A DNA stretch of 5,000 bases from an uncultured Ruaniaceae bacterium (GTDB taxonomy: Bacteria > Actinomycetota > Actinomycetes > Actinomycetales > Beutenbergiaceae). The stretch is from the NCBI GenBank assembly GCA_947251855.1, contig CAMXUZ010000030.1:1-5000 (forward strand), read 5' to 3'. The position numbers were made by a program, and so were the translations under genes. Below, in pieces: positions 1 through 5,000 of the stretch. The notes beneath the pieces were generated by a model, which saw nothing but the letters and a program-made list of their open reading frames with translations, ran no database searches and was not told the DNA's origin. Each line of letters begins with the position of its first letter. Within the stretch, counting starts at the first letter, position 1.

Positions 1-28
1 CCCGGGCCCGCCATCTCGCGGGGCCGGG
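1..28 (-). terminator. GC-rich hairpin, possible terminator of the MetE-like gene
   Basis: Positions 1-11 and 18-28 are complementary arms of 11 bases with a single mismatch in the middle, separated by a 6-base loop at 12-17. On the minus strand the hairpin begins about 22 bases past the stop codon of the MetE-like gene, where an intrinsic terminator would be expected. The window ends at the far arm, so a following U-run cannot be seen; without one, the structure could be only a strong GC hairpin that forms by chance in G+C-rich DNA. Positions 29-50 show no feature. Confidence 0.4.
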
Positions 29-50
29 GCGCTGCGTCTAGTCAGGGGCC

Positions 51-1247
51 TCAGGCGCTGGCGATCCTCGCACCTTCGCCCAGGGACTGGACCTTCGCCC
101 ACGCGATGTCGGCGTGGACCCGCCCGCCCAGGCCGCAGTCAGTGGAGGCGATCACCCGCTCGGTGCCGACCGCGTCGGTGAACCGGCGGATCCGCTGGGC
201 CACGAGTTCGGGGTGTTCCACGACGTTCGTCGCGTGGCTCACCACTCCGGGCACGAGCACGAGGTCATCGGGAACCTCCACCTCGTTCCACACCGTCCAT
301 TCGTGTTCGTGGCGCACGTTGCCCGCCTCGAAGGAGAGCGAACCGACGTTCGCTTCCAGTACCACGGGCAGGATGTCCTTGATCGGGATGTCGGTCACGT
401 GCGGTCCGTGCCAGGAGCCCCAACACAGGTGCAGGCGCACGAGTTCCTTGGGCAGCCCCTCGATCGCGTAGTTTAGCGCTTCGATCCGCTTCGCGGTGAA
501 GGCCTGGTAGTCGGCGACGGAGGGTTCGGGGGAAATCTGGTCCCAGTTCTCGGCGAGGGAGGGATCATCGAGTTGCACGATGAGCCCGGCATCGGTGATC
601 GCCTTGTACTCCTCGCGCAGCACCTCCGCCCACGCCTGCAGGTGGTCGTCATCGCTCTCGTAGTGCTCGTTCCAGATGCGGGCGGCGGAACCCGGGGCGA
701 TCGCGGTGATGAATCCCTGCTCGCCCTCACGGAGCGCGGACTTCAGGTAGCGGATATCCGCGGCGACGGCCTCGTGCCCGGTGTAGGTGAGCGGACCGGT
801 CGTGGACGGGACCTCGGTTGCCGGTTTGCCCTCGAAGGCGCCGGAGGTGGGATCGGAGTAGACGCGGGGAAAGAGTTGGCGATCGCGGCGGTCGGCGAAA
901 CTCGTGAGCACGACGTTGCCCGGTGCCGACTCGGCGGTGGGCCAGTTGAACAGGTCCACGTTGGTGAGCGAGAGCCCGCTCACTCGCTGGAAGGAGTAGG
1001 TCCACCACGCGGCGTAGTCGAGGGCGTTCGACATCGCTTTGCCGTACTCGCCCTCACCCACGAGGGTGATGCCGGCCTCGCGCTGTTTCTCGACGACGTC
1101 ATTGACCGCCGTTTGAACGAGCGATTCGAACTCCGGGCTGGTCTCCAGGGTGAAACCATCCTCGGAGATGCGGCGCGCCTTGTTCGCCTCGATTAATTCC
1201 TCTGAACGGGGGAGCGAGCCCGCCGTTGTTGTCTGTATTTTTGCCAT
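51..1247 (-). CDS. Single-domain cobalamin-independent methionine synthase II (MetE C-terminal-like) family protein
   Basis: Soluble 398-residue protein related to the C-terminal catalytic barrel of MetE, the zinc enzyme that methylates homocysteine to methionine. The N terminus reads TTTAGSLPR, like the TTT-GS-P start of the MetE catalytic domain. The four zinc ligands of that domain are present in order: H273 and C275 in HLCWGSW, E307 in SFEAGN, and C371 in STDCGL. The motif QLDDPSLAE (225-233) corresponds to the MetE substrate-site motif around DEPA, with Asp for Glu. The N-terminal half of classical MetE (about 750 residues in total), which helps bind polyglutamyl methyl-folate, is absent. 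The methyl donor and acceptor are therefore unknown; relatives include stand-alone core-MetE proteins and alkyl- or coenzyme-M-transferases. The ATG at 1247 is preceded by only a weak AGGG 8 nt upstream. The gene lies 67 bp after the mpaB-family gene on the same strand and seems to have its own promoter. Family assignment is firm; the reaction is not. Confidence 0.87.
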   Translation of the reverse strand: MAKIQTTTAGSLPRSEELIEANKARRISEDGFTLETSPEFESLVQTAVNDVVEKQREAGITLVGEGEYGKAMSNALDYAAWWTYSFQRVSGLSLTNVDLFNWPTAESAPGNVVLTSFADRRDRQLFPRVYSDPTSGAFEGKPATEVPSTTGPLTYTGHEAVAADIRYLKSALREGEQGFITAIAPGSAARIWNEHYESDDDHLQAWAEVLREEYKAITDAGLIVQLDDPSLAENWDQISPEPSVADYQAFTAKRIEALNYAIEGLPKELVRLHLCWGSWHGPHVTDIPIKDILPVVLEANVGSLSFEAGNVRHEHEWTVWNEVEVPDDLVLVPGVVSHATNVVEHPELVAQRIRRFTDAVGTERVIASTDCGLGGRVHADIAWAKVQSLGEGARIASA

Positions 1248-1279
1248 GGGTTCGACCCTAGGGGAGGAACAGAAACGAA

Positions 1280-1314
1280 ATTATACGTCTCGAATGTTGA
1301 GAACCGTCTCGATG
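1280..1314 (-). promoter_or_regulatory. Promoter of the MetE-like gene with 8-bp direct repeats
   Basis: Read on the minus strand, the gap between the mpaB-family stop and the MetE-like start contains a perfect TATAAT (1285-1280) in the most A/T-rich patch of the window. This would start a transcript near 1273 with a leader of about 26 nt. The -35 region is poor: GAGACG, 19 bp upstream, matches only the central GAC of TTGACA. The 8-mer TCGAGACG occurs twice, at 1312-1305 and 1293-1286, 19 bp apart, and the second copy abuts the -10 box. A weak inverted pair, TCTC and GAGA with a 7-base spacer (1288-1302), lies between. A weak -35 combined with repeats beside the -10 suggests control by a DNA-binding protein, but the regulator cannot be named from sequence. 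Confidence 0.55.
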
Positions 1315-2217
1315 CTAGGCGTGAGCCGCGGCGAAGTCTTCTGGCAGTCGCTTTGATTTGTCGACGCCGCCCAGCGCCCAGCGTACGGCCCTCGTCGTGA
1401 GTTTCCCTGCGGGCGCGAGCAACCAGTGGGCGGCTCGGGGGCCGACGGAGAGGCCGAGCATCTCCCGGGCGAACCCCGGCAAAAGAGCGACGCCGCCGGC
1501 GGTGAGCAGCCCGTAACCCAGCCGCCCCGAGCGCGCGACGGGCGGGGTGTGGAGCACGAACTGTGCCGCTTCCTTCGCGGATTCGGTGATGACGAGTTCG
1601 GAGCGGAACGCGCGCAGTTGCCCATGCAGTTCCGCGACCGACATCGGCGGGGTTTCCACCCCGAGCAGGCGCGCGGCGTTGGCGGTCTGGGCGACGTAGG
1701 TGTCCGCCTCGGAGCGCGTGAGCCGCGTCGGGCCATAGCTCTGGTAGGCGCGCAGGAAGGAATCGATCTCGGCGTCGTGAACGAAGAGCAGCAGGTCCGG
1801 GTCACTGCCCCAATAGGGCCGGCCGAGGGCGTCGGTGCCTCGGACCCGATCGTGGATCCGCTTGACGTGACCGATCGCGGCTTCAGCTGCCTCGATGGTG
1901 CCGAACGTCGTCATCGCGATGTAGTCCGCGGTGCGCTGCAGCCGCCCCCACGGGTCGTCCTTGTAACCGCTGAAGTCGCCCACGCCCGCCATCGCCCCCG
2001 GGTGGAGCATCTGCACGAGCAGCGCGGTGATGCCGCCGATGAACATCGATGCGTCGTCGTGCACCCGCCAGATCGGGTCGGAGGGGACGAACCAGCGCGG
2101 ACCGCTCGCGCCCCAGATCTCCTGGGCCCGGGCCTCGCCGTCGGGCCCGGCGACCTTCTCGCGCAGTTTCGCACCCATGGCGAGTTGGACGCGGTGGGTG
2201 AGGGTCGGCTCATCCAT
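1315..2217 (-). CDS. mpaB/rubber-oxygenase family (DUF2236) protein
   Basis: A 300-residue protein of the family that includes the fungal mpaB oxygenase and latex-clearing rubber oxygenase catalytic domains; characterised members are heme b enzymes that split carbon-carbon double bonds. Numbered from the ATG at 2217, the family pattern is visible: LLVQMLHP (residues 67-73, H72), then GDFSGYKDDPWGRLQRTADYI (about 80-100), the TTFGT segment (103-107), IHDRVRG (H122) and DPDLLLFVHDAEIDSFLRAY (about 139-158, H147). A His in one of these helices is the likely heme ligand, by analogy only. The C-terminal part (about 231-280) is rich in hydrophobic and Gly residues and may pack on a membrane or the domain core; no signal peptide is seen. 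The open frame runs up to 2307, but that extension lies within the GNAT gene and looks unlike family sequence. The ATG at 2217 has GGAG 11 nt upstream and overlaps the GNAT stop by 8 nt; an ATG at 2226 is too close to that GGAG. The substrate is unknown; homologues are common in actinobacteria. Confidence 0.85.
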   Translation of the reverse strand: MDEPTLTHRVQLAMGAKLREKVAGPDGEARAQEIWGASGPRWFVPSDPIWRVHDDASMFIGGITALLVQMLHPGAMAGVGDFSGYKDDPWGRLQRTADYIAMTTFGTIEAAEAAIGHVKRIHDRVRGTDALGRPYWGSDPDLLLFVHDAEIDSFLRAYQSYGPTRLTRSEADTYVAQTANAARLLGVETPPMSVAELHGQLRAFRSELVITESAKEAAQFVLHTPPVARSGRLGYGLLTAGGVALLPGFAREMLGLSVGPRAAHWLLAPAGKLTTRAVRWALGGVDKSKRLPEDFAAAHA

Positions 2218-2764
2218 CGTATGCATGTCTCCAGGGTACGTCGCGGGAGGCGAACTCGTCGGCCGTGATCTCGAACCTGCGCATCCCGGCGTATGCGCGC
2301 GGGCCATTCTCCTGCGGGCCGTTCGTCGTTTCCCGCATCGCGAGGTTCTTCAAGATGCGCACCGAGGCATGATTCGATGCCCGGGCCTCGGCCCAGATCT
2401 GCTCCAGGCGCAGGACCCCGGAGCCGTAAGTGAGGCCCGCCTGCGCGGCCGCATGCCCCAGGCCGCGCCCCCAGTTCGGCGAGGGACCGATGAGGTACCC
2501 GAGTTCGCGTGTGCGCATCGAATGCCCGTGGAGATCGACGAAACCCACGAGTGCGCCCCTTCTTGATTCCACGACTCCCAGCCGGAGCAGTTCGGCCGGC
2601 GGGTCGAGGATGATCCGGCGGTGGAAGTCGACGTAGTGTGCACGTCCCCTCCCCGGCTCCCACTCGGCCCGATGGCAGAACGATTCATCCTCGGCCCATG
2701 AGGCGAAGGTGCCGGCATCGGTCGCGGTCAAGGTCCGAAGCTGCACCGGCGGGATGGATCTCAC
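2210..2764 (-). CDS. GNAT-family N-acetyltransferase (RimJ/RimL-like)
   Basis: A 184-residue cytosolic acetyltransferase that would transfer acetyl from acetyl-CoA to an amine, either of a protein N terminus or of a small molecule. The opening VQLRTLTATDAGTFASW is the usual first strand and helix of Acetyltransf_3 members. ELGYLIGPSPNWGRGLGHAA (87-106) carries the acetyl-CoA pyrophosphate loop, seen as WGRGLG. NHASVRILKNLAMRE (131-145) is the typical motif after the core, in which N..S precedes the final helix. The start is a GTG at 2764, the first start codon after an in-frame TAG three codons upstream; no strong ribosome site is present, and a GTG at 2746 is a possible alternative. The last codons overlap the mpaB-family start by 8 nt, so the two are probably cotranslated. 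The substrate cannot be inferred. It diverges from yraN, with 109 bp between the two start codons. Confidence 0.87.
   Translation of the reverse strand: MRSIPPVQLRTLTATDAGTFASWAEDESFCHRAEWEPGRGRAHYVDFHRRIILDPPAELLRLGVVESRRGALVGFVDLHGHSMRTRELGYLIGPSPNWGRGLGHAAAQAGLTYGSGVLRLEQIWAEARASNHASVRILKNLAMRETTNGPQENGPRAYAGMRRFEITADEFASRDVPWRHAYDG
2229..2232 (-). promoter_or_regulatory. Ribosome binding site that decides the mpaB-family start
   Basis: GGAG on the minus strand, inside the last codons of the GNAT gene. It lies 11 nt from the ATG at 2217 and only 2 nt from the ATG at 2226. The spacing to 2217 is long but workable, while that to 2226 is too short, so 2217 is preferred. The choice changes the protein by three residues. 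Confidence 0.5.
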
Positions 2765-2873
2765 CCCGTCAGGCTACTCGAGCCCGTCCACACCGGTGCG
2801 GCGATCCACAACCGGGCTGCGCCGCGACCCCGCGCTTCCCGCCGGCATGGTGGCGTGTGGGGTGGAGGTACTG
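2765..2873. other. Divergent intergenic region between the GNAT gene and yraN
   Basis: These 109 bp must hold the promoters of both blocks, yet no convincing -10/-35 pair was found on either strand and the stretch stays G+C-rich. It contains a perfect 8-bp palindrome CACCGGTG (2791-2798), lying between the arms AGCCCG (2781-2786) and CGGGCT (2813-2818). The sequence GATCCACA (2803-2810) matches 7 of 9 bases of a DnaA box if one more base on the left is counted. The individual elements are short enough to occur by chance. Confidence 0.4.
2864..2868 (+). promoter_or_regulatory. yraN ribosome binding site
   Basis: GGAGG ends 5 nt before the ATG at 2874. It fixes the yraN start there rather than at the in-frame ATGs at 2709 and 2847, which have no such site in front. 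Confidence 0.8.
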
Positions 2874-3227
2874 ATGGCAAGAAAAGATGAGGTGGGCCGC
2901 TGGGGTGAGGAGCTCGCGCGCCGGTGGCTGGAACGTCAAGGCTGGCGAATCGTCGATGTCAACTGGCGATGCCCGAGCGGGGAGGTAGATATCGTCGCCG
3001 CCCGCGACGGCGCGCTCGTGTTCTTCGAGGTGAAAACGCGAACCTCGACCCGGTTCGGCCACCCCCTGGAGGCGATCAGCGCTGCGAAACTCGCCCGGAT
3101 GCGGCGAGTAGCGGGCGCCTGGCTCGCGGCGAACCCCACGCACCGGGGCAGGATCCGGCTCGATCTCCTCGCGATCCTCACCGGCCCCGGCACGCCGGAG
3201 GTTGAACACGTGGAGGCCGTCGGATGA
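2874..3227 (+). CDS. yraN: YraN family (UPF0102) nuclease-like protein
   Basis: A 117-residue protein, close to the usual length of about 120 for this family. The fold is related to the PD-(D/E)XK nucleases and archaeal Holliday junction resolvases. Key positions are visible: GRWGEELARRWLERQGW (8-24, with E12/E13) forms the first helix, GEVDIVA (36-42) carries acidic E37 and D39, and FFEVKTR (50-56) gives the E52-x-K54 pair that completes the nuclease-like site. RIRLDLLAI (93-101) is the conserved final strand. The active-site pattern is therefore intact, although the cellular role of YraN is not established. The frame is open upstream to 2709, but the strong GGAGG and family alignment place the start at 2874. 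Its stop overlaps the comM start by 4 nt (ATGA), and with comM and dprA it forms a conserved gene cluster, suggesting a role in DNA recombination or repair. Confidence 0.94.
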   Translation: MARKDEVGRWGEELARRWLERQGWRIVDVNWRCPSGEVDIVAARDGALVFFEVKTRTSTRFGHPLEAISAAKLARMRRVAGAWLAANPTHRGRIRLDLLAILTGPGTPEVEHVEAVG

Positions 3228-4753
3228 GCATCGGACGAAGCCATGCCGTCACCCTCAGCGGGCTCGACGGCGCGATGATCGGCGTCGAAGCGCACACCGC
3301 GGACGGGCTACCCGCGTTCAAACTCGTCGGGCTGCCCGACGCCTCGTTGAGCGAGGCACGGGACCGGGTGCGCGCCGCGATCGAGAGTTGCGGAATCACC
3401 TTCCCACGCCGGCGGATCACCGTCGGCCTCAACCCGGCGGACGTGCCGAAGGCGGGATCGGTTTTTGACGTCGCGATCGCCACCGCTATCCTCCGCGCCG
3501 AGCGCCTCGTGCGGCTCGACGAAGAGCTGGTGTTCATCGGCGAGTTGGGGCTCGACGGCAGGATCCACCCCGTCCGCGGGGTATTGCCGATCGTCAGCGC
3601 CGCCGTGAAAGCGGGCCTCCCGAGGATCTTCGTGCCCCGTGACAACGCGGCAGAGGCCTCATTGATCCCCCGCGCCAACATCGAAGGCGTCACCCACCTG
3701 GCCGAGGTGGTCCACCGCCTCGGCGGCCTCGCAGAACCCCCTGAACTGCCCCGGCAGGCCTCGCCCGAGGGGAACAGGGATCCGTTGCCCGCCGCCGCCC
3801 CGCCGGACCTGGCCGATCTCATCGGTCAACACGAGGCTCGCGCTGCCCTCGAAGTCGCTGCGGCGGGCGGGCATCATGTGTATCTCTCCGGGCCGCCGGG
3901 CGTGGGCAAAACTATGCTCGCCGCCCGGCTGCCGGGAATCCTTCCCGATCTCCGCACTCGGGAGGCGATCACGGTCACCTCGGTGCACTCCGTCGCCGGC
4001 ACCCTGAACGGCAGCGGACTCATTCGCCGTCCACCGTTCGAGGCGCCGCACCACTCAGCGACGATGGCCGCCCTCATCGGCGGGGGGTCGGGGATGCCCC
4101 GGCCGGGCGCTGCCTCCCGAGCCCACCTGGGCGTCTTGTTCCTTGATGAGTGCCCGGAGTTTTCTCCCCGGGTGCTCGACGCGTTGCGGCAACCCTTGGA
4201 AGACGGCGAGGTGAAGATCCACCGCTCCTACGGGGTCGCGACCTACCCGGCGCGGTTCCAGCTGATCCTCGCTGCGAATCCCTGCCCGTGCGGAAAGGGG
4301 AGCGGGAAGGGGCTGGAATGCACGTGTACGGCGCAACGGCGTCGCCGGTACCAGAACCGGTTGAGCGGCCCCCTTCTGGATCGAATCGACATCCGGGTCG
4401 AGGTCGAACGCGTGCGCGGAACCCGGGAGACCCACGCCGAGCCCTCGCGCGTGGTGCGCGCGCGGGTGGAGACGGCGCAGGCTCGCGCCCGCAACCGGCT
4501 CCGGCACACCCCCTGGCAGCTGAACGCGCATGTGCCGGGAGCCTGGTATCGCCACCACACCCGCCACCACGCCCCGAGATTGCTGCAGACGCTGGAGGCG
4601 TACATGAATGAGGGCCGGATGTCGCTGCGAGGTATCGATCGGGCGCTGCGGCTCGCCTGGACGCTCGCGGACCTCGCCGAGCAGCACGTACCCACCGAAG
4701 ACGACCTCGCGATGGCCGTGACGCTCCGTTCCGGGGGCGACCATGCGCTCTGA
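3224..4753 (+). CDS. comM: YifB/ComM family Mg-chelatase-like AAA+ ATPase
   Basis: A complete 509-residue hexameric-type AAA+ protein of normal family length. Residues 1 to about 170 form the Lon-protease-like ChlI domain (AFKLVGLPDASLSEARDRVR at 31-50, RITVGLNPADVPKAG at 64-78). A linker follows, then the ATPase core: Walker A GPPGVGKT (223-230, K229), Walker B VLFLDE (304-309, D308/E309), and the cysteine-rich NPCPCG...CTC segment (C354, C356, C366, C368) typical of the family. SGPLLDRIDI (381-390) carries a conserved arginine (R387) of the lid side, and residues from about 440 form the C-terminal helical Mg-chelatase domain. In naturally transformable bacteria ComM is a helicase that drives branch migration and so helps integrate donor DNA; the same role is inferred here, not shown. 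GGAGG at 3212-3216 lies 7 nt before the ATG at 3224. The ATG overlaps the yraN stop as ATGA, and the 3' end overlaps dprA by 11 nt, so the three are probably translationally coupled. Confidence 0.97.
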   Translation: MSIGRSHAVTLSGLDGAMIGVEAHTADGLPAFKLVGLPDASLSEARDRVRAAIESCGITFPRRRITVGLNPADVPKAGSVFDVAIATAILRAERLVRLDEELVFIGELGLDGRIHPVRGVLPIVSAAVKAGLPRIFVPRDNAAEASLIPRANIEGVTHLAEVVHRLGGLAEPPELPRQASPEGNRDPLPAAAPPDLADLIGQHEARAALEVAAAGGHHVYLSGPPGVGKTMLAARLPGILPDLRTREAITVTSVHSVAGTLNGSGLIRRPPFEAPHHSATMAALIGGGSGMPRPGAASRAHLGVLFLDECPEFSPRVLDALRQPLEDGEVKIHRSYGVATYPARFQLILAANPCPCGKGSGKGLECTCTAQRRRRYQNRLSGPLLDRIDIRVEVERVRGTRETHAEPSRVVRARVETAQARARNRLRHTPWQLNAHVPGAWYRHHTRHHAPRLLQTLEAYMNEGRMSLRGIDRALRLAWTLADLAEQHVPTEDDLAMAVTLRSGGDHAL

Positions 4754-5000
4754 TACTGGCGAACCGAGCAACGACCTCCTCGCCCACATCGCGTGGAGCC
4801 GAATCACCGAACCCGGGGACACGGTCGCGCACACCCTCATCCGCGCGCTCGGGGCGGTGCCCGCCTTCGACTGGCTGGCAACCACCTCGGCGGCCACCCC
4901 GCCCGGCGCAACGCCGGATCCGCGGTGGGAGAAGACGGCAAGCAATTGGCGCGCACGGCTTTCCGGGCTCGATCCCCGCCGGGAGCATTCTGTGATCACT
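4743..5000 (+). CDS. dprA: DNA-processing protein DprA, N-terminal part (cut by window end)
   Basis: The first 86 codons are in the window and the frame stays open to the edge. The text DLLAHIAWSRITEPGD (11-26), then AHTLIRALGAVPAFDWL (29-45) and WRARLSGLDPRRE (69-81), follows the helical N-terminal domain of actinobacterial DprA proteins, where an xAxxSRLxEPGD segment precedes a helical domain and a W-RL---DP linker. The Rossmann-fold DprA/Smf domain that binds single-stranded DNA and RecA would follow beyond the window, so the catalytic or binding motifs cannot be checked. The ATG at 4743 has a G-run (4733-4737) 5 nt upstream, a weak ribosome site, and overlaps the comM stop by 11 nt. The position directly after yraN-comM supports the call strongly: this gene order is widespread. 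In transformation DprA protects incoming single strands and loads RecA; in bacteria not known to be competent its role is less clear. Confidence 0.87.
   Translation, partial: MRSDTGEPSNDLLAHIAWSRITEPGDTVAHTLIRALGAVPAFDWLATTSAATPPGATPDPRWEKTASNWRARLSGLDPRREHSVIT

Noticed and set aside
573..1196. Long plus-strand open frame (about 207 codons) antisense to the MetE-like gene
   Set aside because: It is a codon-bias shadow: the minus-strand frame has clear MetE motifs, while this one has repetitive Gly/Arg/Val-rich sequence with no recognisable domain.
1248..1258. GGGTTCGACCC resembling a tRNA T-arm
   Set aside because: No acceptor, anticodon or D-arm is present; the flanks are a start codon and a promoter leader.
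1248..1314. SAM-type riboswitch before the MetE-like gene
   Set aside because: The gap is 67 bp and the likely leader only about 26 nt, too short for a known SAM aptamer, and no extended stem is seen.
1426..2268. Plus-strand open frame of 280 codons antisense to the mpaB-family gene
   Set aside because: Arg/Gly/Ala-rich composition without domain features; the opposite frame carries the DUF2236 pattern throughout.
2218..2307. Longer N terminus for the mpaB-family protein from 2307
   Set aside because: The extra 30 residues lie wholly within the GNAT coding sequence, are Pro/Ser/Arg-rich and unlike the family, and the GGAG points to 2217.
2802..2810. DnaA-box-like CGATCCACA suggesting a replication origin
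   Set aside because: A single 7-of-9 match, no cluster of boxes, no A/T-rich unwinding region and no dnaA or dnaN nearby.
2709..2873. Longer N terminus for YraN from 2709 or 2847
   Set aside because: The extension from 2709 would overlap the divergent GNAT gene, neither start has a ribosome site, and YraN homologues begin near the MARKDEVGRWGEE segment.
4055..4999. Minus-strand open frames of more than 300 codons across the comM 3' half and dprA start
   Set aside because: They lie opposite comM residues that include Walker B and the cysteine motif, and opposite dprA; high G+C content explains the lack of stops.

Overview
The window is G+C-rich, densely coding DNA with strong G/C bias at third codon positions. 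Its proteins look like those of an actinomycete (Actinomycetota, possibly Micrococcales or a relative; the order-level guess is weak). There are six protein genes in two divergent blocks: five complete, and one cut by the right edge. No RNA gene, insertion sequence, CRISPR array or phage element was seen.

Left block, minus strand (2764 down to 51). A GNAT-family N-acetyltransferase (2764-2210) overlaps by 8 nt the start of an mpaB/rubber-oxygenase family (DUF2236) protein (2217-1315). A 67-bp gap then leads to a single-domain MetE-like protein of the cobalamin-independent methionine synthase II family (1247-51). The overlap suggests the first two genes are translated from one message. The third seems to have its own promoter: the gap contains a perfect TATAAT box in unusually A/T-rich sequence, with two copies of an 8-bp direct repeat just upstream. 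A GC-rich hairpin at 1-28 is a possible terminator after the MetE-like gene.

Right block, plus strand (2874 to the window end). yraN (UPF0102 nuclease-like), comM/yifB (Mg-chelatase-like AAA+ ATPase) and the 5' end of dprA overlap stop-to-start (4 nt and 11 nt). This is a conserved bacterial cluster linked to processing and recombination of incoming single-stranded DNA. DprA loads RecA on that DNA, ComM promotes branch migration in bacteria where it has been tested, and YraN resembles a Holliday-junction-resolvase-like nuclease of unproven role. rnhB, often found just upstream of yraN in actinobacteria, is not there; the cluster starts next to the divergent GNAT gene.

The two blocks are separated by 109 bp without a clear promoter. 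I see no convincing new system. The points most worth a second look are the repeat-flanked promoter of the MetE-like gene, the unknown substrates of the MetE-like and mpaB-family enzymes, and the edge of the yraN-comM-dprA cluster.
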